A stretch of 64,000 nucleotides of DNA from an uncultured Allorhizobium sp. (GTDB lineage Bacteria > Pseudomonadota > Alphaproteobacteria > Rhizobiales > Rhizobiaceae), in assembly GCA_958439205.1 (NCBI GenBank), contig OY288189.1, positions 2,371,001 through 2,435,000 of the forward strand, in the 5' to 3' direction. Below are positions 34,625 through 42,833 of this stretch, piece after piece. Made by a program: the position numbers and the translations under genes. The notes beneath the pieces are model-generated. The model did not search any database. It was not told the origin of the DNA and worked only from the letters and a program-made list of their open reading frames with translations. Positions within the stretch are counted from its first letter, which is position 1, and each line of letters starts with the position of its first letter.

Positions 34625-34642
34625 GCTACAGTTTGATGACGT
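34625..34642 (-). promoter_or_regulatory. Candidate Pho box upstream of btaA
   Basis: On the minus strand the site reads ACGTCAT-CAAA-CTGTAGC: two heptamers separated by 4 bases, resembling the PhoB repeat CTGTCAT-N4-CTGTCAT at 5 of 7 and about 5 of 7 positions. bta genes are known to be phosphate-regulated in rhizobia, which supports the placement. Confidence 0.55.
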
Positions 34643-34717
34643 TCGCGCCTGAGGGCGGTAACCGAATTTCAACGCATTTAATACAATTTATCCTCAGTTA
34701 TTTTAGGGGTGTTTAAC

Positions 34718-36292
34718 ATGATGTTAATTGAAATCCCGCTTGGCAGACGGCTGCGTTACGGTCTTGCCGGCTTTGTTGGTGGTGCGGTTGCGCCAGCTAT
34801 CATCCTGCTCACCGCTTACAAACAGAGCGGTTTTGGCATGCTCTCCACAGAATTTCTCGGTGACTGGTCGTCGCTTGCAGCCTTTGGTCTGCCCTTTGTC
34901 GGGGCTGCGATCGGTTGGCGAATCGCTGCATGGGAGGCGCTTCTGCATGAGCGCATCCTTCGTCTGGAAGGCGGAGCGGGGGAACTCGAGGCTGCATCGC
35001 GCGTCGATCGGTTGACCGGGCTCGGCAATCGGCAAGCGTTCAACGAGGCGTTGGCGGCGGTCCTTAAGCCGGGGAGCCAGCCCCGCGGAACGCTTCTTCT
35101 GATCGATCTGGACCGCTTCAAATATGTCAACGACACGCTCGGTCGTGCTGCGGGTGATGGGCTGCTGATCGGTGTGGCAAAGCGGCTGCGGGATGCTGCC
35201 GGGGAAGAGGCTCAACTCTTCCGGTTGGGAGGCGATGAGTTCGCCGTCCTTCTGCCGCAAGTACAGCGACGGCCGGTGGCCGAATTCGTCTGCCTGGAAA
35301 TCGAACATGTCCTCGCCCAGCCCTTCGAGCTTGAGCATGGTCGTGTGATGGCGGGCGTCAGCATCGGCGCGACGGTTATCGCTGCCTCGGACCGGGATGC
35401 TGCTGCGCTTCAGCAGCGCGCCGATCTCGCGCTCTATCGCGCCAAGGAAGTCTTCGGCCCCGCCCATGCCTTCTATGACGAGGCACTGGCCCGCGAAGTG
35501 ATGGATGGCCTCGAACTCGAGCGCGACTTGGCGCGTGGCTTCGTCGATGGAGAATTCTATCTCGAATACCAACCGATCGTTGGCGTTGAGCATGGCGAAG
35601 TTCGATCGCTGGAGGCGCTTTTGCGTTGGCACCATCCAACGCGGGGTTTGATCACACCCGACGTCTTCATTCCGCTGGCGGAAAAGACCGGGAGCATCCA
35701 GGTCATCGGCAAGTGGGTGGTCCAGCAGGCCTGCGCGGCAGCGGTCACCTGGCCAAAGCCGACGGGCGTCAGCGTCAACGTCTCCGGCGACCAGTTCAAG
35801 GATCCCAACTTCGTCACGCATATCCTCGATTGTCTCGTCGACACCGGGCTTGCACCGGAGCGGCTGACGATCGAGGTGACGGAGGCGGTGTTTTCCGTCG
35901 ATATCGATCTCGTCTGCCGGAGCCTTGCGGAACTCCGGTCGAGCGGGGTGCGCATCGCGCTCGACGATTTCGGGACGGGCTTCTCGTCGATCAACAATCT
36001 GCGGCTCTTCCCGCTCGACGAACTCAAGATCGACCGGTCTTTCGCCGGGCAGATGCTGGAAACGAGCCAGGGAGCCAAACTCGTCGATCTCATGCACAAG
36101 CTCTCGGAGACCTTCCAGATCCGCACGACGATCGAGGGCATCGAAACCAAGAACCAGCTCGATTTCGTCAAACGGCTCGGTATCGGAGAGGCACAGGGGT
36201 TTCTGTTCTCAAAACCCTTCGGCGGCGGAGAGGTGGTTGCCTATCTGCAGGCGCGCCTGATCCAGCAGACAAGTTCGGCGCCCGCCGGTTAA
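34718..36292 (+). CDS. Membrane-bound GGDEF-EAL c-di-GMP signalling protein
   Basis: 524 residues from ATG 34718, with AGGGG eight bases upstream. Two N-terminal membrane helices (about 13-35 and 48-65) are joined by a short loop, so there is no large sensor. The GGDEF domain has an intact RLGGDEFAV near residue 169 and no RxxD inhibitory site in the usual place. The EAL domain keeps SLEALLRWHHP (about 297), the metal and substrate residues in SVNVSGDQF, TIEVTEAVF and the loop ALDDFGTGFSSI, and the terminal AQGFLFSKPF. Both activities could be functional. It is divergent from btaA. Confidence 0.93.
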   Translation: MMLIEIPLGRRLRYGLAGFVGGAVAPAIILLTAYKQSGFGMLSTEFLGDWSSLAAFGLPFVGAAIGWRIAAWEALLHERILRLEGGAGELEAASRVDRLTGLGNRQAFNEALAAVLKPGSQPRGTLLLIDLDRFKYVNDTLGRAAGDGLLIGVAKRLRDAAGEEAQLFRLGGDEFAVLLPQVQRRPVAEFVCLEIEHVLAQPFELEHGRVMAGVSIGATVIAASDRDAAALQQRADLALYRAKEVFGPAHAFYDEALAREVMDGLELERDLARGFVDGEFYLEYQPIVGVEHGEVRSLEALLRWHHPTRGLITPDVFIPLAEKTGSIQVIGKWVVQQACAAAVTWPKPTGVSVNVSGDQFKDPNFVTHILDCLVDTGLAPERLTIEVTEAVFSVDIDLVCRSLAELRSSGVRIALDDFGTGFSSINNLRLFPLDELKIDRSFAGQMLETSQGAKLVDLMHKLSETFQIRTTIEGIETKNQLDFVKRLGIGEAQGFLFSKPFGGGEVVAYLQARLIQQTSSAPAG

Positions 36293-36382
36293 GAACGGGC
36301 GGGAAATCGTCCCGTCGCTGCGCACAGCACCTTCCGTCTGTCATGCTTTCCTGCTTCGATGGCGAGGCGTGGAGGAATGCAG

Positions 36383-37750
36383 ATGCAAAGACTGGTGAAA
36401 TGGGGTGTGCGGCTGGTGGTCGCCTTGGCTGCGATCGTTGTCGTCGGCATTGGGTTTGTTGTGGCCTATCCGCCGGAGCTGCTCCGGGTCGGAACCGGTT
36501 ACGCCGCCAAGATCATATGTTCCAACGTCTTCATTGCCGGTCGCGATGCCGACGAGGTGCTGCGTGACGATGTGCAGGCGCCCGGGCATCCGCTGTTGCG
36601 GCTGGTGCGAGCCGAGGTGGATCTCGAGCAGGGTCTCGTGCGCACCTCGATGCTGGGCATGATTGCGCCGTCAGTCGCTCTCCATCGCCAGGGGCTGGGA
36701 TGCACGCCTGTCAGCGACGCGCAGATCGCGGACGCGAAAGGACTGACTGCCCCGCCGGCAGAGGCAGCACCGGCCGATCTCAGTCTGCCCTGGCCTGACG
36801 GCGAGGCTGTACAGAGCGGTGATCCCCGGCTTCAGAGCATTCTTGGCGATGCGGCGCTGATTGGGCCTGCGGCGCGCGCCGTTGTGGTCGTCAAGGATGG
36901 GCGCATCATTGGCGAAACCTATGCGCCGGGGTTCAATGAAAACACACCGCTGCTGGGCTGGTCGATGACCAAGACGGTGACGGCTGGGCTGGTCGGACTC
37001 ATGGCCGGGGAGGGACGTCTGGATCTCGAGGCGGCCCAGCTCTTTCCCGAATGGTCGGGCGATGCCCGGCGTGACATCAAGCTCGCCGACCTGCTCGCCA
37101 TGGAAAGCGGGATCAGCTTCAACGAGAGTTACGGTGATGTCACTGACGTCACCCGGATGCTCTATCTTGAAGGCGATATGGGCGGCTATGTCGCGCCGCT
37201 GCCCACTGAAGCCGCTCCAGGCACACGCTTCAACTACTCATCCGGCGAAACGGTGCTCATCTCGCGCTACTGGATGTCCCGCTTTGCGGAGCGCTCTGAA
37301 GCGCTGGCCTTCCCGCGTCGTGCTCTCTTCGATCCAATCGGTATGCGGAGTGCTGTGCTGGAGGCGGATCCAACCGGGACCTTTGTCGGCAGTTCCTACC
37401 TTTATGCGACGGCACGGGACTGGGCACGATTCGGGCTGCTTCTTGCCGATAACGGCAAATGGGGCGAACAACAGGTTATCGCCCCGTCCTTCATCGAGCG
37501 TATCAATCGGCCGACGACCGTTTCTGGCGGTGACTATACGCAGGGGCAGGCCTGGCAGAACGGTCCGGTCGACAAGGACGAGAGTTATGGGCTACCCGCC
37601 GAGACGCTCTGGATGCTCGGCCATGACGGTCAGTCGATTGCCGTGATCCCGTCGGAGGGGCTGGTGGTGGTGAGGCTCGGCCTCACGCCACGAAGTGTCG
37701 GCTACAGACCGCAAAAACTCGTTCAGGCGGTTCGCGAGGCGCTAAGATGA
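36383..37750 (+). CDS. Serine hydrolase of the beta-lactamase/class C PBP fold, membrane-anchored
   Basis: 455 residues from ATG 36383, which has GGAGGA at ideal spacing; an ATG two codons upstream abuts the ribosome site. One N-terminal helix (VRLVVALAAIVVVGIGFVVAYP) anchors or exports it. The catalytic domain has SxxK as GWSMTKTV near residue 194, a second motif NYSSGET near 280 in place of the usual YxN, and GHDGQ near 412 as the third motif. This is the broad Beta-lactamase (PF00144-type) family, which includes esterases, peptidases and beta-lactamases. Antibiotic hydrolysis cannot be assumed. Confidence 0.85.
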   Translation: MQRLVKWGVRLVVALAAIVVVGIGFVVAYPPELLRVGTGYAAKIICSNVFIAGRDADEVLRDDVQAPGHPLLRLVRAEVDLEQGLVRTSMLGMIAPSVALHRQGLGCTPVSDAQIADAKGLTAPPAEAAPADLSLPWPDGEAVQSGDPRLQSILGDAALIGPAARAVVVVKDGRIIGETYAPGFNENTPLLGWSMTKTVTAGLVGLMAGEGRLDLEAAQLFPEWSGDARRDIKLADLLAMESGISFNESYGDVTDVTRMLYLEGDMGGYVAPLPTEAAPGTRFNYSSGETVLISRYWMSRFAERSEALAFPRRALFDPIGMRSAVLEADPTGTFVGSSYLYATARDWARFGLLLADNGKWGEQQVIAPSFIERINRPTTVSGGDYTQGQAWQNGPVDKDESYGLPAETLWMLGHDGQSIAVIPSEGLVVVRLGLTPRSVGYRPQKLVQAVREALR

Positions 37751-37760
37751 GAGTGCGGTT

Positions 37761-38735
37761 TCACCGTGTCAGGTGCAGCAGGCCCTTGCGCTTGGCATCG
37801 TAATAATAGCCGCGTGCATAAAGGCGGACTGCCTGGTCGTGATCGTTGTCGGCAACGACCCAGGCGCCCTTCAGATACTTGACCGCGTATTTGATGTTGG
37901 TTTCTGCGTCGAACAGTCCGTCGGCCGGGCCATCATAACCCATGGCCCTGGCGGTATTGTAGCGGATCTGCATCAGGCCGTAATTGCCCTTGCTGTAGGC
38001 GGCGGGGTTATAGCGGCTCTCGCGGTGGACGACGCGATGCACGAGATCGACCGGGATCTCGTAGAGCCTGGAATACTTCTCGATCAGCGCGTTGAGACGC
38101 GTCGGGCCGACCGTTTCAGGTTTGCGCTCGAGATCAAGCGACGGCGGTGCGCCGGGCGGAGACACGTCAAAGGGGTCGCCGAAGCTGGTGAGCGCCGTTG
38201 CCCGCAATGGTGCGGCATAAGCGAGGACCACCGGCTTCTGCTCAGTCGAAGTGGTAACTGCAGCCGTTGCTGCGGTAGCCGTGGCCGGTGCCACGCCTGG
38301 CGGTGTCAGTGTCGCTTCGGTGGAGGCGGCGGCTGCCGCCATCTGCTGGGCGCCGGTCTGGGGCGTTGCCGGCGCCGTCACCATGGCGAGTGCATCTGTC
38401 GCAGCCGTCTGGGGTGCAGTCGCTGACAGCGCGGATGCCTTGAGCGCGGGGATCGGAGCCGCTGTTTCCGTTCCCGGAATGATCGGTGCCGGTCCTGGAT
38501 TGGCGGCAGCCAGTTCAGCCTGGGTCATCGTGGGCGTACCCGGCGTCGTCGATGCGCCGTTCGCGGCAGCTTCTGCAGCAGAGGCCGCGAGCATTTCCGG
38601 CGACTTGGGATTGGCAACCGGCGCTGAGGCGAGATCTGCCTTGACGCTCTCGTCGATCGCTGTGCATCCGCCCAGTCCGGCCAACAATGAAGCAGCCATG
38701 CAGAGAGCTATGCCGCGGTCAGTTCTGACGTTCAT
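37761..38735 (-). CDS. SLT-domain lytic transglycosylase lipoprotein
   Basis: 324 residues from ATG 38735; an upstream TTG is unlikely. The signal peptide ends in a lipobox (LAGLGGC). A long Ala/Pro/Thr-rich segment (about 20-185) looks like a disordered periplasmic tether. The C-terminal 110 residues are an SLT domain: IPVDLVHRVVHRESRYNPAAYSKGNYGLMQIRYNTARAMGYDG, with Glu in HRESRYN as catalytic acid, and NIKYAVKYLKGAW. It is convergent with the serine hydrolase gene, with only 10 bases between stops. Confidence 0.88.
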   Translation of the reverse strand: MNVRTDRGIALCMAASLLAGLGGCTAIDESVKADLASAPVANPKSPEMLAASAAEAAANGASTTPGTPTMTQAELAAANPGPAPIIPGTETAAPIPALKASALSATAPQTAATDALAMVTAPATPQTGAQQMAAAAASTEATLTPPGVAPATATAATAAVTTSTEQKPVVLAYAAPLRATALTSFGDPFDVSPPGAPPSLDLERKPETVGPTRLNALIEKYSRLYEIPVDLVHRVVHRESRYNPAAYSKGNYGLMQIRYNTARAMGYDGPADGLFDAETNIKYAVKYLKGAWVVADNDHDQAVRLYARGYYYDAKRKGLLHLTR

Positions 38736-38867
38736 GCCACTATCCGTTACGAGATGCACGCGAACACCTGAGCAAATCACCCGGCGGTTCGTTTCCAATT
38801 CTTAATCTATGCCCGAGATTGCGGCAAGCTTACGGTCGAAGCGGCGGAGCTTCGCAAGCGAAGTGGC

Positions 38868-39503
38868 TCAAGCGGCGATCTTGCGATAGCCGGCTGTCAC
38901 GGCCTTGGCCGCGATCAACACCGTGCCGCCGGAGCGGTTGATTGTCCGGCGAACCACATGTTTTCTGATGGTTTTTCGCACCTTGTCGGCCATCATCGCG
39001 TAGACGAGAGAGGTGGTGGCGGACAGGAAAACCAGGAGGCCGCCAAGGATCGCGGCCTGCGGAAGGAAGGGGCTCGCGGGGCTCAGGAATTGCGGCAGAA
39101 GTGCGGCGATGAGCAGGGCGCTCCGCGGATCGCGCAGCTCGCTCGCGACGCAATGGGAGATGACTCGCAGCGGCTTTTCTTCCGGCAGATTGTCGTTGTC
39201 GGCAACCGGCTCGCTGCCGGCCGGGGCACGAGAGAGGCCAAGGCCGAACAGCACGAGGCAACCGAGCGCGATCCATTGCAGGACCGCGAAGGCCGAAGGG
39301 GAGATCGAGATCACGGCGAAAGACACCGCCAGGACTGCGGCAGCCGTCAGGGCGGTGCCGAGGGTAACGCCGGTCACCGTGGCGAAGGCGCTCTTTCGCC
39401 CATGCGCGATGGCATAGGCGAGAACCAGCCGTTTCGACCGGTCCGGCGCGACCAAGAAGGCGGTCGCGACGACAGCGAACAGGATCCAGGTAACATGGGA
39501 CAT
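38868..39503 (-). CDS. LysE/RhtB-family amino-acid exporter
   Basis: 211 residues from ATG 39503 with GAGGAG eight bases upstream; a GTG three codons earlier is too close to that site. Five or six hydrophobic segments with LysE-like features: FLVAPDRSKRLVLAYAIAHGRKSAFATVTGVTLGTALTAAAVL and an internal LRDPRSALLIAALLPQFLSP, the usual post-helix-III motif. A charged insertion (PVADNDNLPEEK) separates the halves. A hairpin CTTCGC/GCGAAG (38850-38863) follows the stop without a T-run. The substrate is unknown. Confidence 0.82.
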   Translation of the reverse strand: MSHVTWILFAVVATAFLVAPDRSKRLVLAYAIAHGRKSAFATVTGVTLGTALTAAAVLAVSFAVISISPSAFAVLQWIALGCLVLFGLGLSRAPAGSEPVADNDNLPEEKPLRVISHCVASELRDPRSALLIAALLPQFLSPASPFLPQAAILGGLLVFLSATTSLVYAMMADKVRKTIRKHVVRRTINRSGGTVLIAAKAVTAGYRKIAA

Positions 39504-39549
39504 GGCACTCACTCCTCGGTTGAGAGGAAGCCAGCTTTCGGCCGCGAGG

Positions 39550-40764
39550 TCAATGGATCGGACGGTACTTCTGCCCCAGATATTCCATCACTTCTTTGAA
39601 CCACGGCGTTTCGAGGTCAAACGGCTTGCCGCCCTTGATCCGCGGGAACTCGATGGTGCGCAGGCGTCCGCCCTTGTCTTCATCGTGACCGGTCACGCCC
39701 GACACCTTGTTCAGACCGCTTTCGACCGCGAGATCGACCATGCTCTGGATCAGGCGCAGGTCCTCATAATTTGCTGGGGCAGAGCGTGCGTAATAGCCCG
39801 ATTTCTGCACCATGGAGCGGTCGGCATCGAGGAGTTTCGCGAAGTGCTTCTGGAACCAGTTGCCGACATTGATCGTGTCGAGCTTCACATGGCCAAAGGC
39901 GTCGCGCTTGATTTCTTCGCCGGCCGCCTCACGATCGGCGACGATCTCGTCCATGCAGGCGCCTTCCGACACGAAGAGCGTGACGAAGCCTGTGCGATCC
40001 ATGATGTCCTTCAGGCGGGCGGCTTCACCCTCCATGTCGAAATGCGTCTCCGGCAGATAGAGGCCGTCGATGTTCTTCAGCTCCTGGTTCATCATGAAGC
40101 CTTCGACATATTCGTTGTGCTTCGTCCGCTGCATGTAGGCGCGGGCTGTCGCCGCCGTCAGCCAGCCGCAGTGACGGCCCATGACTTCGTGAATCACGAG
40201 CGTGCGTGGCGAGGCGCTCTGCTCGTTCGAGACATGGTCGAAGAAGCGCGCGCCGACTTCGGCGGCCGTCCAGGCGCCGAGCGTCTGCTTGATCGGGTAG
40301 ACGTCGTTGTCGACGGTCTTCGGCATGCCGACGACCGTCAGGTCGTAGCCGTTAGCGCCGAGATAGGCAGCAAGGTCGGCCGCGGTGGTGTTGGTATCGT
40401 CACCGCCGATTGTGTGGAGGATCGTCACGCCATCTGCCGCGAGCCGTTCGGCTGCGACACGGAGCGGATTCTGGTCTTCCCTGACGAGGCCGCGCTTCAC
40501 GCAGTCTGCGACATTGGTGAGCTTCACGCGGCTGTTGCCGATCGGCGATCCGCCGTAGCGATGCAGCACATGCGCCTTTTCGCGCATCTCCTTGGTGATC
40601 TCGATCTTGTAGTCCATCAGCAGGCCGCGGAAGCCGGACTTGTAGGCGATGAGCTCGATTTCGGGTGCGATGTCGGTGTAGCGCTCGATCAATCCGCCGA
40701 CTGCGGACGAGAGACAGGGCGCGAGGCCCCCGGCGGTCAACATCGCGACTTTCTGCTTGGCCAT
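39550..40764 (-). CDS. pfp: Pyrophosphate-dependent 6-phosphofructokinase
   Basis: 404 residues from ATG 40764 with GAGGAGG upstream. The PFK fold is clear: MLTAGGLAPCLSSAVGGL, the phosphate-donor loop TIGGDDTNTTAADLA with GGDD at about 120-123 (Asp where ATP-PFKs have Gly, the mark of PPi use), GMPKTVDNDVYP for substrate and catalysis, EVMGRHCGWL, and PETHFD. It interconverts fructose 6-phosphate and fructose 1,6-bisphosphate reversibly. In rhizobia, where ATP-PFK is often missing, this can serve glycolysis and gluconeogenesis. Confidence 0.93.
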   Translation of the reverse strand: MAKQKVAMLTAGGLAPCLSSAVGGLIERYTDIAPEIELIAYKSGFRGLLMDYKIEITKEMREKAHVLHRYGGSPIGNSRVKLTNVADCVKRGLVREDQNPLRVAAERLAADGVTILHTIGGDDTNTTAADLAAYLGANGYDLTVVGMPKTVDNDVYPIKQTLGAWTAAEVGARFFDHVSNEQSASPRTLVIHEVMGRHCGWLTAATARAYMQRTKHNEYVEGFMMNQELKNIDGLYLPETHFDMEGEAARLKDIMDRTGFVTLFVSEGACMDEIVADREAAGEEIKRDAFGHVKLDTINVGNWFQKHFAKLLDADRSMVQKSGYYARSAPANYEDLRLIQSMVDLAVESGLNKVSGVTGHDEDKGGRLRTIEFPRIKGGKPFDLETPWFKEVMEYLGQKYRPIH

Positions 40765-41079
40765 CGATCCTCCTCAGGCGTCTTCATCGCCCGGCTGCTG
40801 GGTGTTCAGGTGGCAAATGGATGCGACAGCAGAGCCGGGCTGTAAAGCGAAAAAATCAAGGAAAACGGGCATTTCGCCGGTCTTGGCTGCGCTTGATCGG
40901 ATATAATCGATTCAATCGATGACGGCGGCGCAACGTGGTCTGTGGATAAGATTGGGCCGATACCGGCATCTGCCAAAGCCGACGTGTTCAGCGAAACATA
41001 TTCAAGATGAAGAAACTTTAATCCTCACCAAAGGCCGGCCCGCCTTGCTTTTTCTGGGTAATTTTGGTCAAGCTTCTCC
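40765..41079. other. Intergenic region between pfp and the TerB/J-domain gene
   Basis: No gene is visible in these 315 bases between divergent genes. The main feature is a consensus -10 TATAAT (40902-40907, plus strand) overlapping a 15-base palindrome ATCGATTCAATCGAT (40906-40920). A suitable -35 is weak. This looks like a regulated promoter for the plus-strand gene pair, with a repressor-type site over the start region. Confidence 0.5.
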
Positions 41080-41817
41080 ATGATTTTCGATTTCGCCTGC
41101 GAACAAATATCGTCATTCTGGGACCGCCTTCTGGGCGCGATCGGGGATGCCGCCGGCAATGTGATCGGCAGTATCGTCGAGGCCGTTCGTACGGCCTTCG
41201 AAGGCGATCCGGAAACTCGCCGGCGCGTGTCCTTCTCGGTTGCCATCATTGCGCTCTCCGCGAAGATGGCCAAGGCAGACGGGATTGTCTCCAATGCCGA
41301 GGTCGAGGCCTTCCGCAAGATTTTTGAGTTTCCGCCTGAGGAAGCGCGTAACGTCGCCCGGCTCTACAATCTGGCCCGCCAGGACGTGGCGGGTTTCGAG
41401 ACCTATGCGAAGAACCTCGCCGGTATGTGCCGGACCTGTGACGAGTTCTGCCCGGTCCTGGAAGACATCATTGATGCTCTGTTCCACATCGCCAAGGCCG
41501 ATGGCCTCGTGCATGAAAAGGAACTCGCCTTCCTGTCGCGCATCGCCGAGATCTTCTCGATCTCGGAAGAACGGTTCGCGATGATCACCGAACGGCATAT
41601 CCATCTCGACGGCGATCCTTATGGCGTTCTCGGCGTGCAGCCGTCCGACGATTTCGCGACGATCCGCAAGAAGTACAGGGCGCTGGCGGCCGAGCATCAT
41701 CCCGACCGACTGCATGCGCGCGGCATTCCGACGGAATTCCACAGCGTCGCGAACCATCGCATGGCCAAGTTCAACGAGGCCTATTCGGCTATCGAGAAGG
41801 CGCGCCGGGCGGCATGA
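41080..41817 (+). CDS. TerB-like and J-domain protein (DjlA-like)
   Basis: 245 residues. A first part (about 45-170) is a TerB-like helical domain with two acidic repeats (ALSAKMAKADGIVSNAEVEAFRKIF; ALFHIAKADGLVHEKELAFLSRIAEIF). The last 65 residues are a DnaJ J-domain with the essential HPD in AAEHHPDRLHARG. Start ATG 41080 has a weak ribosome site. Unlike E. coli DjlA the N-terminus has no clear membrane helix, only an amphipathic stretch. It would recruit and stimulate DnaK. It is coupled by a 4-base overlap to a peptidoglycan amidase. Confidence 0.88.
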   Translation: MIFDFACEQISSFWDRLLGAIGDAAGNVIGSIVEAVRTAFEGDPETRRRVSFSVAIIALSAKMAKADGIVSNAEVEAFRKIFEFPPEEARNVARLYNLARQDVAGFETYAKNLAGMCRTCDEFCPVLEDIIDALFHIAKADGLVHEKELAFLSRIAEIFSISEERFAMITERHIHLDGDPYGVLGVQPSDDFATIRKKYRALAAEHHPDRLHARGIPTEFHSVANHRMAKFNEAYSAIEKARRAA

Positions 41818-42575
41818 GTTCGTTCACTGCGGATTTCACGCGCGCGGAGGTCTGTCCTTCGCCCAATCACGGCGAACGCGTCGGCGTCGAGCGGCCGGAT
41901 ATTCTCCTTTTGCACTATACGGGCATGCCGTCCGCCGAGGGCGCACAGGCCTGGCTCTGCATGCCGGAAAGCCAGGTCTCCAGCCACTATCTGGTTCATG
42001 AGGACGGTCGCGTGGTTCAGATGGTGCCGGAAGAGCGCCGCGCCTGGCACGCGGGCAAAAGCATCTGGGGCGGCGAGACGGATATCAATTCCCGTTCGAT
42101 CGGCATCGAGATCGCCAATGCCGGACACCCGGGCGGCCTACCGGACTTTCCCGAGAAGCAGATCGAATCCCTCATCGAATTGTGTCTCGAATGCGTCAAC
42201 CGGCATGGAATTGCCCCCGAACGGGTGCTGGCGCACTCCGATGTGGCGCCCATTCGCAAGGTCGATCCCGGTGAAAATTTCCCCTGGGGCCGCCTGCATG
42301 GCGCAGGGGTTGGACACTGGATTGAACCCTCGGTGATCGGAGGTGGACGCTTCTTCCAGCGGGGTGACCGAGGTCAACCGGTCAAGGCCCTGCAGTCCAT
42401 GCTGTCGCTCTATGGTTACGGCATTGAGATCTCTGGTGAATTCTGCGCCCAGACAGAGGGCGTCGTTGCCGCTTTCCAGCGTCATTTCCGGCAAGCCAAG
42501 GTTGACGGTGTCGCCGACAGCTCGACCATCGAGACGCTGCATCGGCTGCTGACAAGCCTGCCGCGTTTCAGCTGA
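41814..42575 (+). CDS. N-acetylmuramoyl-L-alanine amidase (AmpD/AmiD-like) with PG-binding domain
   Basis: 253 residues. Amidase_2 zinc and catalytic residues can be followed: ILLLHYTGM, SSHYLVHEDGRVVQMV, RAWHAGKSIWGG, SIGIEIANAG and LAHSDVAPIRKVDPGENFPW. The C-terminal 70 residues are PG_binding_1 (PVKALQSMLSLYGYGIEISGEF...AFQRHFRQ). No signal peptide is visible, so it is probably cytosolic and recycles anhydro-muropeptides like AmpD, although the binding domain is more typical of AmiD. Coupling to a J-domain gene is a conserved-looking oddity. Confidence 0.88.
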   Translation: MSSFTADFTRAEVCPSPNHGERVGVERPDILLLHYTGMPSAEGAQAWLCMPESQVSSHYLVHEDGRVVQMVPEERRAWHAGKSIWGGETDINSRSIGIEIANAGHPGGLPDFPEKQIESLIELCLECVNRHGIAPERVLAHSDVAPIRKVDPGENFPWGRLHGAGVGHWIEPSVIGGGRFFQRGDRGQPVKALQSMLSLYGYGIEISGEFCAQTEGVVAAFQRHFRQAKVDGVADSSTIETLHRLLTSLPRFS

Positions 42576-42661
42576 TCGTGCCTCTTCGGCACCGTTCAAA
42601 AGGCCATCGTGGTCAACGACCGCAGCACCGTTTTGTTGCAGCGCCACACGAATTCCTTATT

Positions 42662-42763
42662 GCGCCGCTCTAAAGGACGGGCTGAACGGCGCGGGTGGTT
42701 CTCTTCAGGACCCGGCGCAAACATCAACTCGAGAGAACCGAAACGGGCAGCCCGACCTGGGCT
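42662..42763 (+). ncRNA. Candidate structured RNA or 5' leader upstream of an SLT gene
   Basis: Three complementary helices can be drawn in about 100 bases: GCGCCG/CGGCGC (42662-42667 with 42687-42692), GGTTCTCT/AGAGAACC (42697-42704 with 42732-42739), and AGCCC/GGGCT (42749-42753 with 42759-42763). The region has no supported reading frame and lies in the 258-base gap before a transglycosylase gene. It could be a small RNA or a regulatory leader; I cannot match it to a named class. Confidence 0.35.
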
Positions 42764-42833
42764 CGCGACGCATGACCTGCGTTTGCTTTGACGCGCGCCG
42801 ACACCGGTTCTCGACTGGAGACTGAACCTTCTC

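Noticed and set aside
36293..36330. Possible terminator after the GGDEF-EAL gene (CGGG/CCCG repeats)
   Set aside because: The stem is short and no T-run follows.
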